Position numbers and translations under genes: made by a program. A stretch of DNA of 43,369 nt from Akkermansia sp. (GTDB lineage: Bacteria > Verrucomicrobiota > Verrucomicrobiia > Verrucomicrobiales > Akkermansiaceae), in NCBI GenBank assembly GCA_017471985.1, contig JAFURE010000045.1, positions 1 through 43,369 of the forward strand. Direction: 5' to 3'. The notes under the pieces were generated by a model, which was given only the letters and a program-made list of their open reading frames with translations, made no database searches and was not told the DNA's origin. The number at the start of each line of letters is the position of its first letter. Within the stretch, counting starts at the first letter, position 1. Positions 1 to 6,894 of this stretch are shown in pieces.

Positions 1-177
1 ACCCCGTTTCACGGGGCTCTCAATATTTTTTGCTCAATACCCGGGGCTTCGCCGCTGCGCGGCTTCACCCCGCGCTATGTGCTGTCGCCCCGTTTACACG
101 GGGCTTTTGATTCCGCTCCCCTTCGGTTCGCCATACAGCTCTGCAAATTGCTCTTTTCCTAATTGTTCTAACGCGTA
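1..177. repeat. Intergenic hairpin repeat block, copy A (cut by window edge)
   Basis: Positions 1-156 nearly repeat 26784-26940 in the same orientation, with five substitutions and one single-base indel by eye. The block holds G/C-rich palindromes with T-rich tails, for example at 2-16 and 87-104. After position 156 the two copies diverge abruptly. Here the block continues into a word (143-177) that resembles the 35-nt repeat at 4075-4109 and 5211-5245. It ends just before the stop codon of the gene at 182. No coding capacity was recognised. Confidence 0.8.
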
Positions 178-181
178 AGCT

Positions 182-1003
182 CTAATTTATCGTATGGAGC
201 AATTCCCTGACCTTCGGGGGGAGGGGGGCTGAGGGGGTGGTGAGGGTTATCACCTCGTCTTCGCAGCCGGGTTGTTGTATGATGATGACGACTGCACCGT
301 TTTGCTCTGTGGTAAGGTTCAGGGAGCAGTTGCCACAGTTGAGCTGCAGGCTGCGAGTGGGAGCTTGCGACAGGGCGGCGTGCAGTTCGGCACAGGGCTG
401 CTCCTGTGTGGTCAGAATGCGGAGCACGCGCTCCTGCAAGGAGGGCTCGGGCATACTCTTACGAAGGCTGTAAGATGCAGGCACACCCCCACCGGCAACG
501 GGGGTCGGCATAGAACTTGCGCGATATCTCGGGGCAGAAGGCATGGCACGGCTATTTGCAGTAGCTGTGGTTGCCACGGCAAGGGGTGCTGTTTCGGTCA
601 TCGATTCCGGCACGGGTGCATCATCCGTCGCCTCCTCATTGAACGACATTATTTCAATGGATCTATGCACGGGCTGCGGAACGGGCAGTGAATCCGTATC
701 TGCCGATAAGGACTGAGGGGGGGGCTGCCCGGTTTCGGGGAGCGGGGTATTCACCAAAGCCGGCTCACCCCCGGTTGGTACCAACAGCACACCGGCCACT
801 GCCAGAACAGCCAGCAGAGCCGCAACAGAACCGGCGCGGCGCAGGTAGCTCAGCAAGCGCTGGCGGCGGCACTCGGTCTGTATGCAGGCCAGCATGCGCT
901 CGGTCATGTCGGCAGCAAGCTGCCCTGCGCCGTCACGGTCGCGGGCAGCCAGGGTACGCAACTCGTCCTCGAGCGCGGTCAGAGTCTGTTCGTCATCTGT
1001 CAT
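182..1003 (-). CDS. Single-TM protein, putative anti-sigma-type partner of the ECF sigma factor
   Basis: Protein of 273 aa. Residues 1-57 are charged and would be cytoplasmic. Residues 58-75 form one hydrophobic segment. A Pro/Ser/Thr-rich, probably periplasmic stretch follows, then a C-terminal part with several cysteines (around CGNC). The start at 1003 was chosen because this ATG overlaps the TGA of the upstream sigma-factor gene (ATGA), which indicates translational coupling. The longer reading frame upstream would run 117 nt into that gene. Position, size and topology match the common pattern of a membrane anti-sigma factor encoded right after its ECF sigma factor. I see no recognisable zinc-binding anti-sigma motif (H-x3-C-x2-C), so the role is inferred from context only. 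Confidence 0.7.
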   Translation of the reverse strand: MTDDEQTLTALEDELRTLAARDRDGAGQLAADMTERMLACIQTECRRQRLLSYLRRAGSVAALLAVLAVAGVLLVPTGGEPALVNTPLPETGQPPPQSLSADTDSLPVPQPVHRSIEIMSFNEEATDDAPVPESMTETAPLAVATTATANSRAMPSAPRYRASSMPTPVAGGGVPASYSLRKSMPEPSLQERVLRILTTQEQPCAELHAALSQAPTRSLQLNCGNCSLNLTTEQNGAVVIIIQQPGCEDEVITLTTPSAPLPPKVRELLHTIN

Positions 1004-1539
1004 CTTGCGGCGGAAATCTTGCTTTTGATACGTTTGAGTGCGGCAGTGTAGCGGCTGCGCAGGGTTGATTCGGGCAGTCCCAGGCGGGCGGCCATGTCGG
1101 GGAAGGTGAGTTCGTCCCATATACGGAGCGTCACCACGGTGGCGAGCTCGGGCGGCAGTTCACGCAGGGCGCGGCGCAGTTGCAGCTGCCGGTCATCGGG
1201 TGTGGTTTCGGTGCAGGCAGGGTGTTCGGGCAGAGTGCTGAGCTGCCCGCCGTAGCTCTGCTCGGTACGGTAGCGGCGCAGGTTCTGCTCGCGCAGGCGA
1301 GCGGCGGCATTGAAGAGCGAGCGCAGGGTGTAGGGCAGCAGGTCATCTGCACTTACCCTCCCCTCGCACAGAGCGCGGCTCACTTGGGTGACGGTGCCGG
1401 TCACCAGCAGCTCCACATCGGTACTGCTGTCGGCCTGTTGCCGAGCATAGGCCACCAACCGCGCCCGGTGCGCAGTGAACCACTCGGTGCATTGCTGCAC
1501 GAGTTGATTTTCTTTTTTGCGCTGTGTGAAGGGGAACAT
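1000..1539 (-). CDS. RNA polymerase ECF-type sigma factor (sigma-70 family)
   Basis: Protein of 179 aa, the usual size of an ECF sigma factor. It has an N-terminal helical sigma-2-like region (about residues 15-90), a short linker, and a clear sigma-4 helix-turn-helix at about residues 125-175. That region contains LRELPPELATVV followed by FPDMAARLGLPESTLRSR, the recognition-helix pattern. Sigma-2 binds the -10 element and core polymerase; sigma-4 binds the -35 element. A GGAG lies seven nt upstream of the start codon, one of the few Shine-Dalgarno-like sites in this window. The next gene overlaps it by 4 nt and probably encodes its membrane-bound partner. The signal it responds to cannot be read from the sequence. 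Confidence 0.88.
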   Translation of the reverse strand: MFPFTQRKKENQLVQQCTEWFTAHRARLVAYARQQADSSTDVELLVTGTVTQVSRALCEGRVSADDLLPYTLRSLFNAAARLREQNLRRYRTEQSYGGQLSTLPEHPACTETTPDDRQLQLRRALRELPPELATVVTLRIWDELTFPDMAARLGLPESTLRSRYTAALKRIKSKISAAR

Positions 1540-1688
1540 TCTATCTCTCCGCCTATGTTAACACATCCCACCGCCAAAAGCGCGAACTTTTTTGCAGAAA
1601 AATACTTTTTTTCGTATTTTTCACCACTCAATCCGGATTGTATACAACAAAATCCCTGACCGAAACGTCATGATAGATATCTGACACT

Positions 1689-1717
1689 TTGACATTATGC
1701 CGAAAATATGGTAGAAC
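1689..1717 (+). promoter_or_regulatory. Candidate sigma-70 promoter in the 1540-2037 intergenic region
   Basis: TTGACA at 1689-1694, a 17-nt spacer, and TAGAAC at 1712-1717. The predicted start is near 1724, about 314 nt upstream of the kinase gene, and no good gene-sized frame follows. The 1540-2037 stretch holds only this promoter, a 15-codon frame at 1739-1786, an AT-rich hairpin near 1778-1796 followed by T residues, and short G/C palindromes near 1845-1875. The transcript could be a long kinase leader or a small RNA. Confidence 0.5.
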
Positions 1718-2037
1718 AGTTCGGATACAGGGACAGATATGCTCAGTACCTCCGTCATCGCTCAGGCCATCATCAATATTACATAATAATATTTTCTATA
1801 TGAAGGTTCCATTCCCATTGCACCCGTTCTCCGACTCGTGTATGCCCGGAGCGGCGGCAGTGACCCCGGGCGCTTACAACAAGCACCATCACCACGGTGT
1901 TGCGCGCGATGATAGCACAAAGCTGTCGAGAATAGTAGCCAAGTCGACCAAGAGACCCTGAAAAGACCAGACATAAAACTCTGATATAACCCACAAGCGA
2001 TAAACTTACAGCCAATTTTCACGAATCTCTTCTATAC

Positions 2038-4071
2038 ATGAATACCTCATCTCCCTCCATCGTGCAATCCGACACAGTCATAGTCGATACGGATTCCACA
2101 CAGATTAAAGATGCCCTGCCGGCCGGAACAAGACTGCAGAACTATATTCTGGAGCGTACCATCGGTCACGGGGGATTCGGTATCACTTATCTCGGTACCG
2201 AAAAACTCACCGGGCGCCGGGTGGTGATTAAAGAGAACTTCCCGCAGCAATACGTGTACCGCGACCCGCAGGATGCCGTAACGGTACACCCCCGCCCCGG
2301 GCATGAGGGTGCTTACGACTGGTCGAAGCAGAGTTTCATAAAGGAAGCCGTCACCCTCATCGGCCTGCCTTACAATCCGCATGTTGTACAGGTGCTCTCG
2401 GTGCTCGAGGATCACAACACGGCCTACATCGTCATGCCCCTCATCGAGGGCTGCAGTCTGCATGCCGGCTACCTGCCCCCGGCCACCATGCCTGAGAGCG
2501 AGCTGCGCGATTTTCTGCAGAGCATACTGGGAGCACTCGCACACCTGCATGCTCACAATGTCATACACCGTGACATTAAGCCCGATAACATCCTCATAAC
2601 CCCCGAGGGTAAGCCGGTGCTCATCGACTTCGGCGCAGCCCGTCCCGATACTCCTATGGTATCTGCCACCCAAATCGGTACCCGAGGTTATGCCCCACCG
2701 GAACAGATATCCCCGAAGCTATACGATAAACACCCTAAACCCCACGCAGATATATATGCGCTGGGAGCTACCTGCTACCGACTTATCACAGGCTACGAGC
2801 CTGATTATGTTCCCTACCAATTGGCGCAGGATTCGGCAATCAATGGCAGCTACAGTTCCGGTCTGCTCAGCAGCATCGACAAAGCCCGCGACCTGCTGCC
2901 GGCCAACCGCTGGCAGAGCGCACAGGAATGGATAGACGCCATCTCTGCTCCCAGTGAAGAACAGATGGCTGAAATGGTGGCAAAGGCCAGAAAACTCATC
3001 AATGAACAACGATACAGCGACATCATGGCTGTACTACGCCCGGCACTTGAGCAGAATTATGCCCCGGCTCAATTTATAATGGGCGACTGCTATATAAATG
3101 GCTATGGTGTGGAAAAAGACCCTCAAATGGTTGAATACTGGATGAAACGAGCCGCCGAGCAGAACTATTTTCTGGCTCAATTCTATTTGGCAGAAGGATA
3201 CCGAACAGGTAAGGAAATACCCTGCAATCCTCAACAAGCCTTCTACTGGTACCGTAAAACAGCTGAGCAAAATCACCCCGCCTCTTGTTTCTTCGTGGGT
3301 TATTTCTATGAAAAAGGACAAGGAGTACCTGAGGACTTGCAGCAGGCAATCCATTGGTATAAAAAGGGAGCCGAATTGAACCATAGTGGAACGCAATACA
3401 GACTGGGTTATTTCTATGAGAGTGGAATAGGTGTAGAAAAAAATCCTCAACTCGCTCTCTACTGGTACCGCAAGGCGGCCGAGCAGAACTATGCTCTGGC
3501 TCAATACAAGCTGGGTACCTGCTATCAGGATGGCACCGGGACAGAAAAATCCCCTCAGCTCGCCTTCCACTGGTACCGAAAAGCTGCCGAGCAGAATCAT
3601 GTCAATGCCCAATTCTATCTGGGCGATTGCTATTTCAAGGGTAAAGGGACAGAAAAATCCCCCCAACTTGCCTTCCACTGGTACCGAAAAGCAGCCGAAC
3701 AGAACCACGACGCAGCTCAATTCTATCTGGGCTACTGCTATAACAATGGTATCGGGACAGAAAAATCCCCCCAACTCGCTGTCCACTGGTACCGCAAAGC
3801 TGCCGAGCAGAACTTCCCTGTAGCTCAAAACAACTTGGGCACCTGCTATCTACATGGAACAGGTGTAGAAAAAGACGCCCGACTCGCTGCCCTCTGGTAT
3901 CGAAAGGCTGCTGAGCAAAACTTTGCCCTTGCCATGGATAATCTGGGCTACTGCTATGAATGTGGTCTCGGTGTGCCGCGAGATATCAATCAAGCCGTAT
4001 ATTGGTACCGCAAAGCTGCTGATAACGGTTGCCAATCTGCCAAAGACGACCTGAAAAGACTGGGCAGGTAA
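2038..4071 (+). CDS. Serine/threonine protein kinase with C-terminal Sel1 repeats
   Basis: Protein of 677 aa. The Hanks-type kinase domain spans about residues 35-300. It has a Gly-rich loop GHGGFG (43-48), a candidate ATP-binding lysine in VVIKENF (K65), the catalytic HRDIKPDN (178-184), the metal-binding DFG (197-199) and an APPE motif near 219. All catalytic residues are present, so it should be active. Residues from about 305 to the end form roughly ten 36-residue Sel1-like repeats of the type WYRKAAEQN...LGxCYxxGxG, which usually act as protein-binding scaffolds. No signal peptide or membrane segment is visible, so it is probably cytosolic. It stands alone, with no phosphatase or FHA gene beside it. 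No Shine-Dalgarno sequence precedes the ATG. Confidence 0.9.
   Translation: MNTSSPSIVQSDTVIVDTDSTQIKDALPAGTRLQNYILERTIGHGGFGITYLGTEKLTGRRVVIKENFPQQYVYRDPQDAVTVHPRPGHEGAYDWSKQSFIKEAVTLIGLPYNPHVVQVLSVLEDHNTAYIVMPLIEGCSLHAGYLPPATMPESELRDFLQSILGALAHLHAHNVIHRDIKPDNILITPEGKPVLIDFGAARPDTPMVSATQIGTRGYAPPEQISPKLYDKHPKPHADIYALGATCYRLITGYEPDYVPYQLAQDSAINGSYSSGLLSSIDKARDLLPANRWQSAQEWIDAISAPSEEQMAEMVAKARKLINEQRYSDIMAVLRPALEQNYAPAQFIMGDCYINGYGVEKDPQMVEYWMKRAAEQNYFLAQFYLAEGYRTGKEIPCNPQQAFYWYRKTAEQNHPASCFFVGYFYEKGQGVPEDLQQAIHWYKKGAELNHSGTQYRLGYFYESGIGVEKNPQLALYWYRKAAEQNYALAQYKLGTCYQDGTGTEKSPQLAFHWYRKAAEQNHVNAQFYLGDCYFKGKGTEKSPQLAFHWYRKAAEQNHDAAQFYLGYCYNNGIGTEKSPQLAVHWYRKAAEQNFPVAQNNLGTCYLHGTGVEKDARLAALWYRKAAEQNFALAMDNLGYCYECGLGVPRDINQAVYWYRKAADNGCQSAKDDLKRLGR
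3430..3950 (+). repeat. In-gene tandem 108-bp Sel1 repeat units
   Basis: Consecutive 36-codon units of the kinase gene are close to identical at DNA level here, notably the stretches beginning GAAAAATCCCC at about 3544, 3652 and 3760. The similarity extends to synonymous positions, which suggests recent unit duplication or gene conversion. Confidence 0.7.
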
Positions 4072-4074
4072 ATT

Positions 4075-4109
4075 AACAAATTGCCATTTCCTAATTGTGC
4101 CAACGCGTA
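4075..4109. repeat. 35-nt exact intergenic repeat, copy 1
   Basis: Identical over 35 nt to 5211-5245, with a diverged relative at 143-177. It begins with AACAAATTGCC and ends with CCAACGCGTA. It starts 3 nt after the kinase stop codon. The rest of the gap to 4317 is non-coding mosaic repeat: it includes the palindrome-like GCGGCGCAGCCGCC at 4261-4274 and an inverted fragment (about 4210-4250) related to the block at 26784-26940. Confidence 0.8.
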
Positions 4110-4317
4110 TTCTTAATCCTTCTTGCCGGCTTCGCGTCTCGCTTCGCTTGCTTGCTACGCTCACCCAGGGGGGAATTTTAAGGACGAATAGGAAATCAAC
4201 TCGCTGCAAGTCAGAGCCGAACTTAAGAAGGTGAGCGGAATTTTGAAGCCCCGCTTACTTGCGGCGCAGCCGCCAAACTCAATAACTTCTCTATCGAAAC
4301 TTGTAATTTGTCAATCT

Positions 4318-4983
4318 TCAATAGGGGATATTGTGGCGTTCGGCATATTCCATAGCCAGATTACCGGCATAGGTCCAGGGGGATATATCGGGGTTTTCGC
4401 TCCGGCAGCGCTCGTACTCCCAGGGTAGCAGGGTATCGCTCACATCGCCGTTTATCTGTTGCTCACGGCAGCGGAACTCCAGAAGCACGTCCTGCACCAC
4501 GCTGCGCTGCTCGGGGGTGAGGGGGAGCAGTTTTTCGCCACTATGGTTGTAGTCGAGCAGAAAGAATATGCTGTCTTTGCACATGTAGTCGGGGCGCAGC
4601 AGGTACTGGCGCAGGTAGGCAGGCAATACGTAGCGGAAGGCGGGGCCATCCAGAAAAAACAGCCCATCCTCGCAGGAGCGCAGCAATTGTGGGGAGAGTG
4701 CCTGCCAGTTGTCGCGCGGGCTTACGTCTGTGGAGTTAATATACTCCACCGCCCGTGGAGCGCGCCAATCATCATCTGCCAGACCGGCACTCAGCAGCCG
4801 TGCAGCAGCCGGGCATTGCATGTCGGCAAAAGCATGGTGCAAGCGCTGTAGTAACTCCGCCTGCCGCGGGCACAGCTCTGCTGCCGGGTGCTTCCTCAAC
4901 TCTTCATCCGCCCATTCCAGCAAGTGTGCCAGTATTTCCTCGTGCCGGGTAAGGTCCATTTTCTCCTCAGGCGTAAGTTCCAT
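4318..4983 (-). CDS. Uncharacterised cytosolic protein (possibly DUF6714-like)
   Basis: Protein of 221 aa with no signal peptide or membrane segment. The N-terminal half (about 1-75) is helical and rich in Glu, Leu and Arg. The C-terminal half contains aromatic-rich motifs, including FRYVLPAYLRQYLL, FFLLDYN and LLPLTPEQR followed by VVQDVLLEF. That arrangement recalls small proteins annotated as DUF6714, but I am not certain of the family and assign no function. The start at 4983 is supported by a near-consensus promoter whose -10 hexamer ends 8 nt upstream, implying a leaderless or nearly leaderless mRNA. It converges with the kinase gene across a repeat-rich gap and is followed by no co-directional gene. 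Confidence 0.7.
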   Translation of the reverse strand: MELTPEEKMDLTRHEEILAHLLEWADEELRKHPAAELCPRQAELLQRLHHAFADMQCPAAARLLSAGLADDDWRAPRAVEYINSTDVSPRDNWQALSPQLLRSCEDGLFFLDGPAFRYVLPAYLRQYLLRPDYMCKDSIFFLLDYNHSGEKLLPLTPEQRSVVQDVLLEFRCREQQINGDVSDTLLPWEYERCRSENPDISPWTYAGNLAMEYAERHNIPY

Positions 4984-4991
4984 CGGCAGAT

Positions 4992-5019
4992 ATTATAGTG
5001 TGTGCAGTTGTTAATGCAA
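4992..5019 (-). promoter_or_regulatory. Promoter of the gene at 4318-4983, leaderless type
   Basis: On the minus strand: TTGCAT (5019-5014), a 16-nt spacer, and TATAAT (4997-4992). The ATG follows after only 8 nt, so transcription should start at or within a couple of bases of the start codon. Confidence 0.7.
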
Positions 5020-5034
5020 GAGATTTTAAAGTTG

Positions 5035-5250
5035 AAAGTTGAATTTTGGAAGTTCCCGTCTTCGGCTAGCCTACGCCGAGGCCTTCGGGAAAGTATAGAG
5101 TTCGGCGGCTGCGCCGCAGGCAGCATGGCCGGAGCTACCGCTCATGCTCCCTGCTACCTTGCGGCGTAAGCCGCGGAACATACCGACTTGACTATCGTAA
5201 TTAGTATTTCAACAAATTGCCATTTCCTAATTGTGCCAACGCGTAGATTC
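5035..5250. repeat. Intergenic repeat mosaic including the 35-nt repeat, copy 2
   Basis: This gap between two minus-strand genes is non-coding. It contains a word shared with about 20579-20594 (TTGAATTTTGGAAGT), the 14-nt word GGCGGCTGCGCCGC at 5104-5117 (also at 16274-16287 and, inverted, 4261-4274), small palindromes, and at 5211-5245 an exact copy of the 35-nt repeat at 4075-4109. That copy lies 8 nt beyond the trpB stop codon. Confidence 0.75.
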
Positions 5251-5253
5251 CTT

Positions 5254-6435
5254 TCACTGCGGATAGGCCAGATAGGTGCCCAGGTCTTTGTCGCCGCGGC
5301 CGGAGACCGTGAGCACGACCACATCGGTGGGCTTAAGCTGCATGAGTGGCAGGGCTGCCAGGGCGTGCGCACTCTCAAGCGCGGGTATGATTCCCTCGAG
5401 CAGGGTGAGTTCGCGGGCGGCAGCCACGGCTTGAACATCTGTCACAGCCAGTACCTCTGCACGCCCGGTGCTCACCAGGTGGGCGGGCAGGGGGCCTATG
5501 CCGGGGTAATCGAGTCCGGCGCTGAGTGAGTAGGGCTCCAACGGGTGGCCGGCGGAATCCTGAATTACGAGGGTATGGGCGCCGTGCAGGGTGGCGGGTT
5601 TACCCACAGACAGGGTGGCGGCGTGCTGCCCGCTGGCTATGCCGTACCCGGCGGCCTCTGCCAGTAGCAGGCGGGTGCGGTTCTCGCTCAGGTAGTGGTA
5701 CATGGTGCCCATGGCATTGCTGCCCCCACCTATGCAGGCTACCAGAAAATCCGGGTAGTTGCGGCCGATTTTCTGCATCAACTGCTCGCGTATTTCGGCA
5801 CTGATGACGCTCTGCAGCTCAGCCACGAGGGCGGGGTAGGGGTGTGGCCCCACGGCAGAACCGACCACGTAGAAGGTATCTGCCGCATGTCCGCAATAGT
5901 CGGCAAAGGCGGCATCGACCGCATCCGTCAGCGTGGAGCTGCCGCTGCTGACGGGGTGAACGGTGGCACCGAGCATGCGCATGCGCTCCACGTTCACGTG
6001 CTGGCGCTCCACATCGGTACTGCCCATGTAAATGTGGCAGGGTAGCCCCAGCAGGGCGCAGGCCGTGGCAGTGGCCACACCGTGCTGGCCGGCTCCGGTT
6101 TCGGCTATGATTCGGGTTTTGCCCAGTCGGCGGGCCAGTAGTACCTGCCCGAGAGCATTGTTGATTTTGTGGGAGCCGGTGTGGTTGAGATCCTCGCGCT
6201 TGAGGTAGATAGTGGCCTTGTAGCGCGCACTCAACCGCCGTGCATGGTACAGGGGCGAGGGGCGCCCCACGTAGTCGTGCAGCAGCTCCCGGTATTCCTG
6301 CTCAAAGGCGGGCTCACTCAGTATCTCCCTGTAGCGGGTGGTTAGCTCGTGCAGGTTGTGGCGCAGTATTTCCGGCACCTCGGCTCCGCCGAATGCCCCG
6401 TAGTATCCGTCAGTGTTGACTTGGTATGTGTTCAT
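5254..6435 (-). CDS. trpB: Tryptophan synthase beta chain
   Basis: Protein of 393 aa, the normal TrpB length. It carries out the PLP-dependent condensation of indole with L-serine to give L-tryptophan, normally in an alpha2-beta2 complex with TrpA. The PLP lysine motif HTGSHKINN, the active-site EDLNHTG, the ETGAGQHG segment and the phosphate-binding GGGSNAMG loop are all present and intact. The start at 6435 gives the canonical N-terminus (MNTYQVNTDGYYGAFGG). The frame stays open 79 codons further upstream, but that part covers the leader and terminator described separately. No trpA or other trp gene is adjacent. Transcription is probably controlled by the attenuator at 6466-6611. Confidence 0.96.
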   Translation of the reverse strand: MNTYQVNTDGYYGAFGGAEVPEILRHNLHELTTRYREILSEPAFEQEYRELLHDYVGRPSPLYHARRLSARYKATIYLKREDLNHTGSHKINNALGQVLLARRLGKTRIIAETGAGQHGVATATACALLGLPCHIYMGSTDVERQHVNVERMRMLGATVHPVSSGSSTLTDAVDAAFADYCGHAADTFYVVGSAVGPHPYPALVAELQSVISAEIREQLMQKIGRNYPDFLVACIGGGSNAMGTMYHYLSENRTRLLLAEAAGYGIASGQHAATLSVGKPATLHGAHTLVIQDSAGHPLEPYSLSAGLDYPGIGPLPAHLVSTGRAEVLAVTDVQAVAAARELTLLEGIIPALESAHALAALPLMQLKPTDVVVLTVSGRGDKDLGTYLAYPQ

Positions 6436-6465
6436 GTGTGTGAGTTTGGGGTGAAAGGGGTGAAT

Positions 6466-6499
6466 AAAAAAAGAGCCTGTCGTAAGTTCGACAGGCTCT
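6466..6499 (-). terminator. Intrinsic terminator (attenuator) in the trpB leader
   Basis: On the minus strand an 11-bp perfect stem (arms 6499-6489 and 6482-6472) with a 6-nt loop is followed by seven T residues (6472-6466). It lies downstream of tRNA-Ser and the Trp-codon leader peptide and only 30 nt upstream of the trpB start codon. Unless it is conditional, it would block trpB expression from any upstream promoter. Confidence 0.93.
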
Positions 6500-6551
6500 C
6501 GGTTTGAAATCCGTATGCTCTCTGAATCGGCATGTACAAGCGCTTGCTCCC

Positions 6552-6611
6552 TTACGTTCGTTCCGAAAGTAAGGTGCGCCACCAGGCTGCGCTGTAATGA
6601 TGTCCGTTCAT
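6552..6611 (-). CDS. trpL: Trp leader peptide
   Basis: A 19-codon frame encodes MNGHHYSAAWWRTLLSERT. It has two adjacent Trp codons followed by Arg-Thr, as in the E. coli trp leader, where the corresponding segment also reads WWRT. The stretch TGGTGGCGCAC is the same as I recall for E. coli trpL. Its stop codon lies inside the 3' arm of the hairpin at 6574-6550. No Shine-Dalgarno sequence precedes the ATG. Such peptides act by being translated in cis and sensing charged tRNA-Trp. Confidence 0.85.
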   Translation of the reverse strand: MNGHHYSAAWWRTLLSERT

Positions 6612-6647
6612 GTGGGGGTGATTGCGCTTGCAAATGGGGGCGAGGTA

Positions 6648-6735
6648 CGGAGAGAGTGGGATTCGAACCCACGGTGACATCTCTGCCACGCTCGATTTCG
6701 AGTCGAGTGCCTTAGACCAACTCAGCCATCTCTCC
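6648..6735 (-). tRNA. tRNA-Ser (anticodon CGA)
   Basis: The minus strand folds as a class II tRNA. The 7-bp acceptor stem is GGAGAGA/TCTCTCC, the anticodon stem is CTCGA/TCGAG with loop CTCGAAA (anticodon CGA, reading UCG), there is a long variable arm, and the T-arm contains GGTTCGAATCC. The discriminator base at 6648 is G. CCA is not encoded. A strong promoter lies just upstream. The trp leader ATG begins 36 nt downstream. Confidence 0.95.
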
Positions 6736-6755
6736 TTGCCCGAAAGCGTGGCGAG

Positions 6756-6784
6756 ATTATGAGGTCGCTGCGCGCAGATGTCAA
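6756..6784 (-). promoter_or_regulatory. Promoter of tRNA-Ser, probably also of trpL-trpB
   Basis: On the minus strand: TTGACA (6784-6779), a 17-nt spacer, and CATAAT (6761-6756). The predicted start is near 6749, about 14 nt before the tRNA 5' end. I found no other convincing promoter between the tRNA and the trp leader peptide. Confidence 0.8.
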
Positions 6785-6894
6785 GCCCTTTTTGTGCATG
6801 CAGCGCATTTCTGCTTGTGATAGAGCCGGAAATATGGTAAAAGTGAGCGACGGCTATATATTTGCCGGGCTATTTTCTCAACGGATTAAGAAGT

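Larger units (their letters stand above)
6466..6611 (-). promoter_or_regulatory. Tryptophan attenuator region (leader peptide, hairpin, terminator)
   Basis: The order on the minus strand is a leader ORF with tandem TGG codons, a hairpin (6574-6550; outer 6-bp stem CCTTAC/GTAAGG and inner 4-bp stem TTCG/CGAA), a spacer and the 6499-6466 terminator. A ribosome stalled on the Trp codons (6584-6579) would cover the 5' arm of the hairpin. The freed 3' arm contains CGTAAG, complementary to CTTACG spanning the terminator loop and the base of its 3' arm (6486-6481), a candidate antiterminator contact. The architecture matches classical ribosome-mediated attenuation. The pairing details are my inference. 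Confidence 0.82.

Noticed and set aside
1003..1120. 39-codon N-terminal extension of the anti-sigma-like gene
   Set aside because: It runs antiparallel to nothing but overlaps the sigma-factor gene in another frame for 117 nt; the ATGA overlap at 1000-1003 is the better start.
1762..2022. Short minus-strand frames with a Val/Leu-rich stretch (VVMVLVV) that recalls a branched-chain amino-acid leader peptide
   Set aside because: No terminator or biosynthetic gene follows in that direction; the next minus-strand gene is the sigma factor, more than 200 nt away. The resemblance is probably chance.
6436..6672. 79-codon N-terminal extension of trpB
   Set aside because: It would translate through the leader peptide region and the terminator and add sequence that no TrpB needs; the ATG at 6435 gives the canonical N-terminus.
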